DNA of 12,830 nucleotides, taken from an uncultured Lachnospiraceae bacterium (GTDB taxonomy: Bacteria; Bacillota; Clostridia; Lachnospirales; Lachnospiraceae). A program made the position numbers and the translations under genes. The DNA lies in contig CALAEX010000032.1 of NCBI GenBank assembly GCA_937891165.1, forward strand, positions 1 to 12,830, written 5' to 3'. Positions 1 through 5,711 of this stretch are shown piece by piece. The notes under the pieces were generated by a model, which saw only the letters and a list, made by a program, of their open reading frames with translations, did not search any database and was not told where the DNA came from. Every line of letters begins with the position of its first letter. The stretch's first letter is position 1.

Positions 1-1315
1 TACATTGTCCCATATCCATAATTCTTGGCAAGCCTTGAATTGTTCCAAGGTCTAAGTCATGAAAACGATATTTTCCACAACCTAATGTTAAAATAATACT
101 ATCTTTTGGTGTTTGTTTTACGAATTCTGTGTAATAATTTCTTCCTACTCTTGCTCCATCACAACCGCCTACCAAGAAGAAATGTTTGATATCTCCAGCT
201 TTTACTGCTTCTACTACTTTATCTGCTACAGAAAGCACGGTATGGTGTCCAAATCCTGTCATTACTTTAGTTCCACCATTAATACCAGTAGTTATTTTTT
301 CCTCTGGATATCCACCTAATTCTAATGCCTTTTCTATTACAGGAGTAAAGTCCTTTTCTTCTCCAATATGCACCATCTCTGGATAAGAAACTACTTCGGT
401 TGTAAATACTCGGTCTGCATAACTTTCCTTCGGTGGCATTAAACAATTCGTTGTAAATAAAATCGGTGCAGGAATATTTGCAAATTCTTTTTGCTGATTT
501 TGCCAAGCCGTACCAAAATTTCCTTTTAAATGAGCATATTTCTTTAGTTCTGGATATCCATGAGCAGGAAGCATCTCTCCATGTGTATAAATCGAGATTC
601 CTCTATCTTTTGTCTGTTCTAACAATTGCTTTAAATCATACAAATCATGCCCTGTGATTACAATAAAAGGACCTTTTTCTATGGTAAGAGAAACTTCAGT
701 TGGTACTGGATTTCCATAAGTTTCTGTATTTGCTTTATCTAGTAAAGCCATACATTTTAAATTCATTTCTCCAACTTTCATTACGATAGGCAACAATTCT
801 TCTTGTCCAAAACTATCCATACCAATTGCAAATAATGCTGTATAGAAAAACTGATTGACTTCTTTATCTGTATAGCCAAGCATCAATGCATGATAAGCAT
901 ATGCTGCCATACCACGAATACCAAATAAAATCAAACATTTTAAAGAACGAATATCTTCGTTTGCTTGCCACAGCGTACTCATATCATAATCATCATTTCT
1001 TCCACAAGAAGCAGTACACTCATAACAAAGTGGAACTAATTTTTTCTTTTCTTCTTGTACTTTCTCTATCATTTCCTTTACAGTTTCATTATTAAAATTC
1101 ACATTTGTAATAGTAGTAAATAAGCTTTCTATTACTACTTTATCTGTAAGTTCTGTTACCAAGTCCTCATTTCCATCTACAGCACGAGCTAATCCAATCA
1201 AACTTCCTGTTAACTTATCCTGTAAATCTGCCGTATCCGATTTTTTTCCACATACTCCTGAAACACCTGTACATCCCTTGCAACCAGCAGTTTGTTCACA
1301 TTGAAAACAAAACAT
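1..1315 (-). CDS. hcp: Hydroxylamine reductase / hybrid cluster protein Hcp (C-terminus outside window)
   Basis: Cytoplasmic Fe-S enzyme of anaerobes. Family members reduce hydroxylamine to ammonia and are now mostly linked to NO detoxification and protein S-nitrosylation. The visible 438 residues run from ATG at 1315 to the window edge; the family is usually about 540-550 aa, so roughly 110 residues are missing. The N-terminal cubane ligands are C3, C6, C15 and C22, with an extra C12. Six of the eight expected hybrid-cluster ligands are present: H223 (TGHD), E247 (HGEML), C291 (NCLMPP), C385 (GGCDG), C413 (GCGKYR) and C438 (GQC). They sit a constant 21 residues before the Desulfovibrio positions as I recall them. 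The last Glu and Lys ligands fall outside. An AAGGAG site precedes the ATG. It is divergent from a Crp/Fnr regulator that may control it. I see no good -35 element, which would suit activator dependence. Identification is secure. Confidence 0.96.
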   Translation of the reverse strand, partial: MFCFQCEQTAGCKGCTGVSGVCGKKSDTADLQDKLTGSLIGLARAVDGNEDLVTELTDKVVIESLFTTITNVNFNNETVKEMIEKVQEEKKKLVPLCYECTASCGRNDDYDMSTLWQANEDIRSLKCLILFGIRGMAAYAYHALMLGYTDKEVNQFFYTALFAIGMDSFGQEELLPIVMKVGEMNLKCMALLDKANTETYGNPVPTEVSLTIEKGPFIVITGHDLYDLKQLLEQTKDRGISIYTHGEMLPAHGYPELKKYAHLKGNFGTAWQNQQKEFANIPAPILFTTNCLMPPKESYADRVFTTEVVSYPEMVHIGEEKDFTPVIEKALELGGYPEEKITTGINGGTKVMTGFGHHTVLSVADKVVEAVKAGDIKHFFLVGGCDGARVGRNYYTEFVKQTPKDSIILTLGCGKYRFHDLDLGTIQGLPRIMDMGQC

Positions 1316-1435
1316 ATTTTTCTTCTCCTTTTTCCTATCTTCATTTTACCTATATACTAATAACATTACTATTCACTTAGAATAAGCAGTAACTAAATGG
1401 CAACATAAGCAATAAGGACATTTCTTACTTGCTCC

Positions 1436-1464
1436 TTGACTTTGTAAATGTATCTTACTATAAT
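1436..1464 (+). promoter_or_regulatory. Sigma-A promoter of the Crp/Fnr regulator gene
   Basis: TTGACT at 1436-1441 and TATAAT at 1459-1464 are separated by exactly 17 bp, close to full consensus. The predicted transcription start is near 1471, giving a leader of about 38 nt. The ribosome binding site GGAG at 1498-1501 lies 7 nt before the ATG at 1509. Confidence 0.85.
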
Positions 1465-1478
1465 TAAAAGAAAAAATA

Positions 1479-1494
1479 TGTTGAAAATTCAACA
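1479..1494. promoter_or_regulatory. Palindromic operator candidate, TGTTGAA-AA-TTCAACA
   Basis: A perfect 7-bp inverted repeat with a 2-bp centre. Two further flanking pairs match outside one mismatch (A/T at 1476/1497 and 1477/1496). It is the symmetric, roughly 16-22 bp size expected of a Crp/Fnr dimer site. It lies at about +8 to +24 of the regulator's predicted promoter, just before the ribosome binding site, so a bound protein should block transcription (autorepression). A related half-site, TATGTTG on the minus strand at 1401-1407, lies about 90 bp upstream of hcp. The binding protein is inferred from position only. Confidence 0.6.
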
Positions 1495-1508
1495 AATGGA
1501 GTATATTT

Positions 1509-2168
1509 ATGAAAAAATATTTAGAAATTTTAAAACATTGTCCTCTATTTCAAGATATGACAGAACAAGATTTTTTCGCTATTCTCTCTTGTCTTGATGC
1601 AAAACAATTCACCTATCTCAAAGACCAAACGATTTTTGCAGAAGGAGATTTCTCTCACTACTTTGGAATTGTACTTTCAGGTTCTATACAGATTTCACAA
1701 ATTGACTATTACGGAAATAAAAGTATTGTAGCTAAATTAGAACCTTCTCAAGTTTTTGGAGAATCTTTTGCTTATGCAGAAATAAAAACTATCCCTGTAG
1801 ATGTTATTGCATGTGAACCTACCGAAATTTTACTTATAGATGCTAGGAAAATTACAAAGTCTTGTCCAAATTCTTGTAGTTTTCACAATCAAATGATTTT
1901 TAACTTATTAAGAATCATTGCAAAAAAAAATTTGATGTTTCAACAAAAAATTGAAGTTACTTCCAAACGTAGCACAAGAGAAAAACTCATGAGCTATCTC
2001 TTATTACAGGCAAAACTACAAAATAGCAAACAATTTAAAATCCCTTACGATAGACAGGAACTAGCAGATTATTTAGAAGTAGACCGAAGTGGACTCTCTG
2101 CTGAGATAAGTAAATTAAAAAAAGAAGGTATTTTGGATTGTAAAAAAAACTACTTTTCTCTATTGTAG
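1509..2168 (+). CDS. Crp/Fnr-family transcriptional regulator, candidate HcpR-type
   Basis: A 219-residue DNA-binding regulator of normal Crp/Fnr length. Residues about 12-125 form a cyclic-nucleotide-binding-like beta barrel (FAEGD near 43-47, VLSGSIQIS near 55-63, VFGES near 82-86). The dimerisation helix follows at about 127-150 and the winged HTH at about 155-215; the recognition helix lies near 192-205 (DRSGLSAEISKLKK). Cysteines are C11, C28, C102, C119, C123 and C211, but there is no N-terminal Fnr-like four-cysteine cluster. The barrel lacks the Arg-Ser signature I would expect for cAMP binding, so another signal is likely. Head-to-head placement with hcp and the palindrome in its own leader suggest it controls hcp and itself, as HcpR proteins do elsewhere; HcpR of Porphyromonas uses haem to sense NO. 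The family call is secure and the HcpR assignment is inference from context. Confidence 0.88.
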   Translation: MKKYLEILKHCPLFQDMTEQDFFAILSCLDAKQFTYLKDQTIFAEGDFSHYFGIVLSGSIQISQIDYYGNKSIVAKLEPSQVFGESFAYAEIKTIPVDVIACEPTEILLIDARKITKSCPNSCSFHNQMIFNLLRIIAKKNLMFQQKIEVTSKRSTREKLMSYLLLQAKLQNSKQFKIPYDRQELADYLEVDRSGLSAEISKLKKEGILDCKKNYFSLL

Positions 2169-2229
2169 TTAATAATACAACAAAGCAAATGGCATCTTCT
2201 TTAAACATCATGAAAAGAAAATGGTTAAT

Positions 2230-2264
2230 AAAAAACGGAAACTATCTTTTTGGGATAGTCTCCG
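2230..2264 (-). terminator. Rho-independent terminator, minus strand
   Basis: Arms at 2236-2246 and 2254-2264 form an 11-bp stem with one G-U wobble when read on the minus strand and a 7-nt loop. They are followed there by six T at 2235-2230 and more T/A. On the plus strand there is no T tract, so it serves minus-strand transcription from the HAD gene and/or the tRNA-like sequence at 2279. It lies 67 nt past the regulator's stop codon and might slow plus-strand readthrough. It shares the CGGAAAC edge with the terminator after tRNA-Gly. Confidence 0.75.
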
Positions 2265-2278
2265 CATTAATAAGAAAA

Positions 2279-2335
2279 AGCTCAAGACGGGAATCGAAAT
2301 ACACCGTCTTTCCCTCTACACCAACATTTTGCATA
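2279..2335 (-). pseudogene. tRNA 3'-end-like sequence: candidate att-site copy or decayed tRNA
   Basis: Bases 2279-2298 match the last 20 bases of the intact tRNA-Gly (3001-3020) at 17 of 20 positions, in the same orientation and starting at the equivalent of the discriminator base. They include the T-arm string GACGGGA-TCGAA. A D-arm-like string (minus strand GTTGGTGTAGAG, 2313-2324) also occurs, but there is no anticodon arm or matching acceptor 5' strand, so it is not a functional tRNA. Bases 2284-2290 and 2304-2310 can instead pair as a 7-bp hairpin. A terminator begins 14 nt beyond its 3' end, much as after tRNA-Gly (13 nt). It may be the duplicated tRNA end left by an integrated element, or a deleted tRNA gene. 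Confidence 0.4.
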
Positions 2336-2338
2336 CCC

Positions 2339-2764
2339 TTATTTACAAAGTCGTTTAATATTTTTAATATCCATTATTGTTAGACCTGTCTCACTATTTG
2401 TAATATACAGATTTTTTGCGTTTCTGCTAAACTCAGTCCTGTCATCATCAAGTATTAAATAACGCTTAATATTATGACTTTCGCAGTAGTCTAATACTTC
2501 TACCAATCTATCACCAAGGTCCCTTGTTCTTCCAATAATAGACAATCCTTCTGCGTTAAGATACTTAGTTAAAGTCATTATTTGAGGTGTACATTTTGTT
2601 ATATCTCTATTCCAACCTTTTCTCCAACTACTTGTTAATACAATTTTAGTAGTATGTAACTTTCTACATAACTGCCCTAAATTTTTGATACAAGTATTAT
2701 CAATGTACCAAGGTTGTAATTGATTTAATACGCCATCTACATCGAGAAATATTATATATTCCAT
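2339..2764 (-). CDS. Small HAD-domain protein, 'Swiss Army Knife RNA repair' HAD type
   Basis: A complete 141-residue HAD-superfamily protein without a cap domain. Motif I is FLDVDGVLN with D8 and D10, the nucleophile and acid/base pair. Motif II is IVLTSSWR (T44-R48); the SSWR signature is typical of the HAD domain found in multi-domain RNA-repair proteins and in stand-alone phage or accessory proteins. A later GRTRDLGDR segment (78-86) supplies basic residues, and ILDDD (D106-D108) is the metal-binding motif IV. All core catalytic residues are present, so activity as a phosphatase is plausible; the substrate (nucleotide, RNA end or other) is unknown. A GGAAGG site lies upstream of the ATG. 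It sits alone between a tRNA-end-like repeat and an integrase remnant next to tRNA-Gly, which suggests mobile-element cargo. The fold call is firm; the role is inference. Confidence 0.82.
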   Translation of the reverse strand: MEYIIFLDVDGVLNQLQPWYIDNTCIKNLGQLCRKLHTTKIVLTSSWRKGWNRDITKCTPQIMTLTKYLNAEGLSIIGRTRDLGDRLVEVLDYCESHNIKRYLILDDDRTEFSRNAKNLYITNSETGLTIMDIKNIKRLCK

Positions 2765-2790
2765 TCTTAATTACCTTCCTTCCTAATCAG

Positions 2791-2901
2791 CTAATGATAA
2801 GAAAATTATTAGGACGTACAAACCTTTCCACTACGCTTGGCTACATATACAACACATTACCAGAAAAAGATACTTATAAATTTATTAGCAAAGCGTTGTA
2901 A
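2791..2901 (+). pseudogene. C-terminal remnant of a tyrosine recombinase (integrase)
   Basis: An open frame of 36 codons ending in TAA at 2899-2901 reads like the last part of a phage or ICE integrase. LLGRTNLSTTLGYIYNTLPE corresponds to the family pattern LLGHxNIxTTLxxYxHLxxE, followed by a short C-terminal helix. The usual His of LGH is Arg, and the catalytic Tyr position appears shifted (Y-I-Y). The first part of the gene, including the R-H-R catalytic residues, is absent: just upstream the sequence is the start of the HAD gene on the other strand. The remnant cannot be active. Its position about 100 bp from tRNA-Gly is where an integrase gene of a tRNA-targeted element normally sits. No insertion-sequence ends are visible. 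Confidence 0.6.
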
Positions 2902-2916
2902 CTGCTTGTCGTGAAG

Positions 2917-2942
2917 TGGGTACAACTGGGTACAAATTTGTA
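2917..2942 (+). repeat. Tandem TGGGTACAA repeats plus a 12-bp palindrome
   Basis: TGGGTACAA occurs at 2917-2925 and again at 2927-2935, a 10-bp period equal to one helical turn. The second copy runs into the perfect palindrome TACAAATTTGTA (2931-2942). Helically phased short repeats between an integrase gene and its attachment site are where arm-type integrase or excisionase sites occur. This is inference from position. Confidence 0.5.
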
Positions 2943-2949
2943 GACACAC

Positions 2950-2987
2950 AAAAAAATACGGAAACCGTTGTTTATCATGATTTCCGT
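2950..2987 (-). terminator. Terminator of tRNA-Gly
   Basis: On the minus strand, arms 2987-2981 and 2964-2958 (ACGGAAA / TTTCCGT) form a 7-bp stem with a 16-nt loop. One base later comes a run of seven T (2956-2950). The hairpin begins 13 nt after the 3' end of the tRNA, as expected for a single-gene tRNA unit. Confidence 0.7.
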
Positions 2988-3000
2988 TTCTTACATAAAG

Positions 3001-3073
3001 AGCGCGAGACGGGACTCGAACCCGCGGCCTCGACCTTGGCAAGGTCGCGCTCCACCAACTGAGCCACTCGCGC
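3001..3073 (-). tRNA. tRNA-Gly (anticodon GCC)
   Basis: A complete 73-nt cloverleaf on the minus strand. The acceptor stem is GCGCGAG (3073-3067) with CTCGCGC (3008-3002), and the discriminator is U at 3001 as usual for bacterial tRNA-Gly. The anticodon loop is TTGCCAA with GCC at 3040-3038, and the T loop is TTCGAGT. CCA is not encoded. It is transcribed alone from a strong promoter upstream and has its own terminator. It borders an integrase remnant, so its 3' end may have served as an attachment site. Confidence 0.97.
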
Positions 3074-3118
3074 ATATTACTTTTTTAAGTTTTTGTTGTT
3101 CTCTTGAACACAAGACAT

Positions 3119-3147
3119 ATGATACACTATTTTTTTTAATCTGTCAA
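3119..3147 (-). promoter_or_regulatory. Strong sigma-A promoter of tRNA-Gly
   Basis: On the minus strand TTGACA (3147-3142) and TATCAT (3124-3119) are separated by 17 bp containing an A tract. The predicted start is near 3112, about 39 nt before the mature tRNA 5' end at 3073, leaving a short leader for RNase P to remove. Confidence 0.88.
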
Positions 3148-3183
3148 CACCTTTTTTTTATTTTTTTCAAATTTTTATCAGCA

Positions 3184-3217
3184 GAGAAAAAAAAGACTTA
3201 TCCGTCTTTCTTTTCTC
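3184..3217 (-). terminator. Terminator of the rluF-to-HAD gene run
   Basis: Arms 3184-3197 and 3204-3217 (GAG-A8-GAC against its complement) give a 14-bp stem with one wobble and a 6-nt loop, starting 20 nt after the stop codon of the HAD gene at 3238. On the minus strand the 3' arm is itself T-rich (eight T in a row), so a shorter AAAGAC/GTCTTT stem followed by T residues would act as a terminator. It insulates the run from the tRNA-Gly promoter. Confidence 0.7.
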
Positions 3218-3237
3218 TATTTTATGTAATCTAAAAA

Positions 3238-3855
3238 TCATACCCCTTTTTGAGCCTTTATAATTTCTTCTAACTCAACTTCTGCTTCTTCTTTTGATGT
3301 AAATACAATTCCATGAAATCCTAACGTCTTTGCTGCCTCAATATTTTCTTCCCTATCATCTAAAAAAACACATTCTTCTGCTTTTAAAGAATATTTTTCT
3401 AACAACGTTTGATAAATACGCACATCAGGTTTAATAAGATGTACTTGATAAGAAATTACTTCTCCATCTACCATAGGATAAAATTGAAAATTATTTTTTA
3501 TCCCTTCAAAAGCAGTTTTTGCATAATTAGATAATAAGTAAACTTTATATCCTTCTTGTTTTAATTGTACTATCCAATCTTTCGAATAAGAATACTCTCT
3601 TACAAATTTTGCACAATTTTCAAATAATAAACGAATTTCTTTCTCATAAGTTGATGCACAAGCAACACAACCTGCTATAATTTCTTCATCGGAAAGTGCA
3701 CTTCTATCAAATTCATTCCACCATTTAGAATTTCTTACCGTAGCATTTGCTACTTGTTCAAATGTTTCTCCTGTAATCTGAAGTTCTTCTAGCAATTCAT
3801 CCCAACGAAACTTTCCTAATACATTTCCAATATCAAAAATAATATTTTTAATCAT
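3238..3855 (-). CDS. HAD-IA family phosphatase, YihX-like
   Basis: A 205-residue HAD hydrolase with a helical cap between motifs I and II. Motif I is FDIGNVL with nucleophile D8; the usual second Asp is Gly, a feature shared with E. coli YihX (glucose-1-phosphate phosphatase) and the HAD-IA variant-3 group. Motif II is LLSNY (S109, N110), motif III is IKPD (K142) and motif IV is FLDDREEN (D166, D167). The protein is cytosolic with no signal peptide or membrane segment. Length is normal (YihX is about 199 aa). It is the last gene of a minus-strand run, 17 bp after the NagD-like gene, with a GGAAAGG-type ribosome binding site in that gap and a terminator just downstream. The substrate cannot be told from sequence: sugar phosphates or FMN-like compounds are possible. 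Family call is secure. Confidence 0.9.
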   Translation of the reverse strand: MIKNIIFDIGNVLGKFRWDELLEELQITGETFEQVANATVRNSKWWNEFDRSALSDEEIIAGCVACASTYEKEIRLLFENCAKFVREYSYSKDWIVQLKQEGYKVYLLSNYAKTAFEGIKNNFQFYPMVDGEVISYQVHLIKPDVRIYQTLLEKYSLKAEECVFLDDREENIEAAKTLGFHGIVFTSKEEAEVELEEIIKAQKGV

Positions 3856-3872
3856 TACTCTACCGCCTTTCC

Positions 3873-4667
3873 TTATAAATAAGGTAATATCTCACTTGCA
3901 TCTTGTAATACAAAATGCGGTTTATCTTCCGATGCTTCTAAAATTTCCTGTGTTGTTTCTCCACTCATTACTAAAATTCCTGTAATCCCTGCATTTAAAC
4001 CACTTTTGATATCTGTATAAATACGGTCACCAACCACCGCTGTTTCTTCTTTCGTATACCCTAATTTTTTCATCGCTAATTCTGGCATCAATGCGGTTGG
4101 TTTTCCAATAACCAATGGACGCTTCCCTGTTGCATTAAAAATCATATCACAAACACTTCCACAATCTGGAACACTACCAAACTCTGTTGGACAAACATAA
4201 TCTGGATTCGTTGCAAGATAAGGAAGTTCTCTTGTTGCTAACAATTTACTTACATCTTCTAATTTTTTAAATGTAAGCTCTGTGTCGAATCCCATCACAA
4301 TACAATCTACTTCTTCTAACACTTCTGTAATAACAAAATCTTCTTTTCTTAATTCCTCTTTCAAAGACTCTGTCCCACACACATAAAGCTTCGCACCATT
4401 ATGATGTAACTTTAAATAATAGGCGGTTGCCTGAGAAGATGTAATAAAATCTTCCTCTGCTGCCACAATACCTAACCTTTCTAATTTCTTTACATAATCC
4501 ATGACACTCTTAGAAGAATTATTTGTCATGAAAAGATATCGTTTTCCAACACTTTTGATACGCTCTAATAACTCTTTCGTAAACTCAAACAACTGATTTC
4601 CTAAATACAACGTGCCATCCATATCAAATAAAAATAAATTGATTTGAGTCATTTCTTTTTTATCCAT
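3873..4667 (-). CDS. HAD-IIA family phosphatase, NagD/AraL-like
   Basis: A 264-residue HAD phosphatase with a C2-type cap. Motif I is LFLFDMDGTLYLG (D15, D17), motif II is the TNNSSKS segment, motif III is the GKPT segment and motif IV is VVGDRIYTDI. Family members dephosphorylate nucleotide monophosphates, p-nitrophenyl phosphate or sugar phosphates; the true substrate is open. The frame extends upstream to 4724, but the ATG at 4667 is chosen because AAGGAG (4683-4678) sits 10 nt before it, the upstream ATG has no ribosome binding site, and 264 aa fits the family. It lies 74 bp after metA and 17 bp before another HAD gene, so it is probably in the same transcript. Two unrelated HAD subfamilies in tandem suggest housekeeping metabolite clearing rather than a dedicated pathway. 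Confidence 0.9.
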   Translation of the reverse strand: MDKKEMTQINLFLFDMDGTLYLGNQLFEFTKELLERIKSVGKRYLFMTNNSSKSVMDYVKKLERLGIVAAEEDFITSSQATAYYLKLHHNGAKLYVCGTESLKEELRKEDFVITEVLEEVDCIVMGFDTELTFKKLEDVSKLLATRELPYLATNPDYVCPTEFGSVPDCGSVCDMIFNATGKRPLVIGKPTALMPELAMKKLGYTKEETAVVGDRIYTDIKSGLNAGITGILVMSGETTQEILEASEDKPHFVLQDASEILPYL

Positions 4668-4741
4668 TTTATACGGACTCCTTCGATATATATTAAATAA
4701 CTTCATAAAGTCAAAAAATTTCATTCTGAATCAATTCTTAA

Positions 4742-5647
4742 TTACCATTCAAATGGAGTTACTTGGTATACATAATAATTCACCCAATTTGTATACAATA
4801 AATTCGCATGTGCTCTCCACATCAAACTTGGTCTTGCATCACTATTGTTATTAGGATAATAATTCACTGGAATTTCTGGATTAATTCCCTTATTCATATC
4901 TCTTTTATATTCTTTATCCAAGGTAATACGGTCATATTCTGGGTGTCCTAATACGAAAATATTTTTTCCTTCTTCTGCCATTACAAGAAAAATACCTGCT
5001 TCTTCTGATTCTGCCAAAATTTTAAACTTATCATTTGCCATAATATCTTCTTTGGACATTTCTGTATATCTAGAATGAGGTGCATAAAAAATATCATCAA
5101 ATCCTCTTACTAACGGCTCTCTACGATTTCTTACTCTATGGCTATAGATTCCAGACAACTTTTCAGGAAGGTCTAATTTACGAACTCCATAATGATAATA
5201 TAAACCTGCCTGAGCACCCCAACAAATATGCAAGGTAGAAGTTACATTTGTTTTAGACCATTCCATAATTTGCTTTAATTCTTCCCAATAGGCGACTTCC
5301 TCAAACTCCAACTGTTCTACAGGAGCACCTGTAATAATTAAACCATCAAATTTTTTCTCTTTTACTTCCTCATAAGTACGATAAAACATCTCTAAATGGC
5401 TTACCGCTGTATTTTTTCCCACATAAGACCCTGTCGTCAAAAGAGTAATATCTAACTGTAATGGTGTATTTGCTAAAGAACGCAATAACTGTACTTCGGT
5501 GTCTTCTTTTAATGGCATTAAATTTAAAATAGCAATCTTTAACGGACGAATATCCTGACTCATTGCTCTTTTTTCGTCAATAACAAAAATATTTTCATTT
5601 TCTAACACTTTCTTTGCTGGAAGGTCATTCTGTACTTTAATTGGCAT
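4742..5647 (-). CDS. metA: Homoserine O-acyltransferase MetA (probably acetyl-CoA specific)
   Basis: Acylates the hydroxyl of homoserine, the first committed step of methionine synthesis. The 301-residue sequence begins MPIKVQNDLPA, as E. coli MetA begins MPIRVPDELPA, and ends YVYQVTPFEW. Catalytic residues are C142 (HICWGAQAG), H235 and E237 (GHPEYD). Position 111, which sets acyl-donor choice in this family, is Glu (TGAPVEQLEF) rather than the Gly of succinyl-specific E. coli MetA; Glu is associated with acetyl-CoA use, as in Bacillus cereus. The ATG at 5647 is preferred over an in-frame TTG two codons earlier because AAGGAG lies 8 nt upstream of the ATG. It follows ligA by 64 bp; I see no S-box or T-box leader in that gap, so methionine control, if any, must act elsewhere. 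Identification is secure and the donor is inferred. Confidence 0.96.
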   Translation of the reverse strand: MPIKVQNDLPAKKVLENENIFVIDEKRAMSQDIRPLKIAILNLMPLKEDTEVQLLRSLANTPLQLDITLLTTGSYVGKNTAVSHLEMFYRTYEEVKEKKFDGLIITGAPVEQLEFEEVAYWEELKQIMEWSKTNVTSTLHICWGAQAGLYYHYGVRKLDLPEKLSGIYSHRVRNRREPLVRGFDDIFYAPHSRYTEMSKEDIMANDKFKILAESEEAGIFLVMAEEGKNIFVLGHPEYDRITLDKEYKRDMNKGINPEIPVNYYPNNNSDARPSLMWRAHANLLYTNWVNYYVYQVTPFEW

Positions 5648-5711
5648 ACTCAAATCTCCTTATATTTTAAATTTCATCACTTTCATTATTAGCAAATCAA
5701 CAATTAATTTA

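Noticed and set aside
113..1095. Several plus-strand open frames of 60-70 codons
   Set aside because: All lie antisense to hcp, have low-complexity Tyr/Ser/Phe-rich translations, and lack ribosome binding sites.
1316..1400. Second full palindrome upstream of hcp
   Set aside because: Only 4-5 bp arms could be found; the sole resemblance to the 1479-1494 site is the half-site TATGTTG at 1401-1407.
2968..3234. Open frames overlapping tRNA-Gly on both strands
   Set aside because: They run through an intact tRNA, its promoter and terminators and show no protein family features.
4687..4714. Possible minus-strand promoter TTGACT-16-TATATA between metA and the NagD-like gene
   Set aside because: The predicted start (about 4680) would fall inside the AAGGAG ribosome binding site at 4683-4678, so it could not make a normal transcript of the gene from 4667.
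4668..4724. Longer N-terminus of the NagD-like protein starting at 4724
   Set aside because: There is no ribosome binding site before that ATG, the extra 19 residues do not fit the family, and the ATG at 4667 has AAGGAG at good spacing.
5648..5711. Possible methionine riboswitch or metA promoter
   Set aside because: The 64-bp gap is too short for an S-box or T-box leader, and no -35/-10 pair with acceptable spacing was found.
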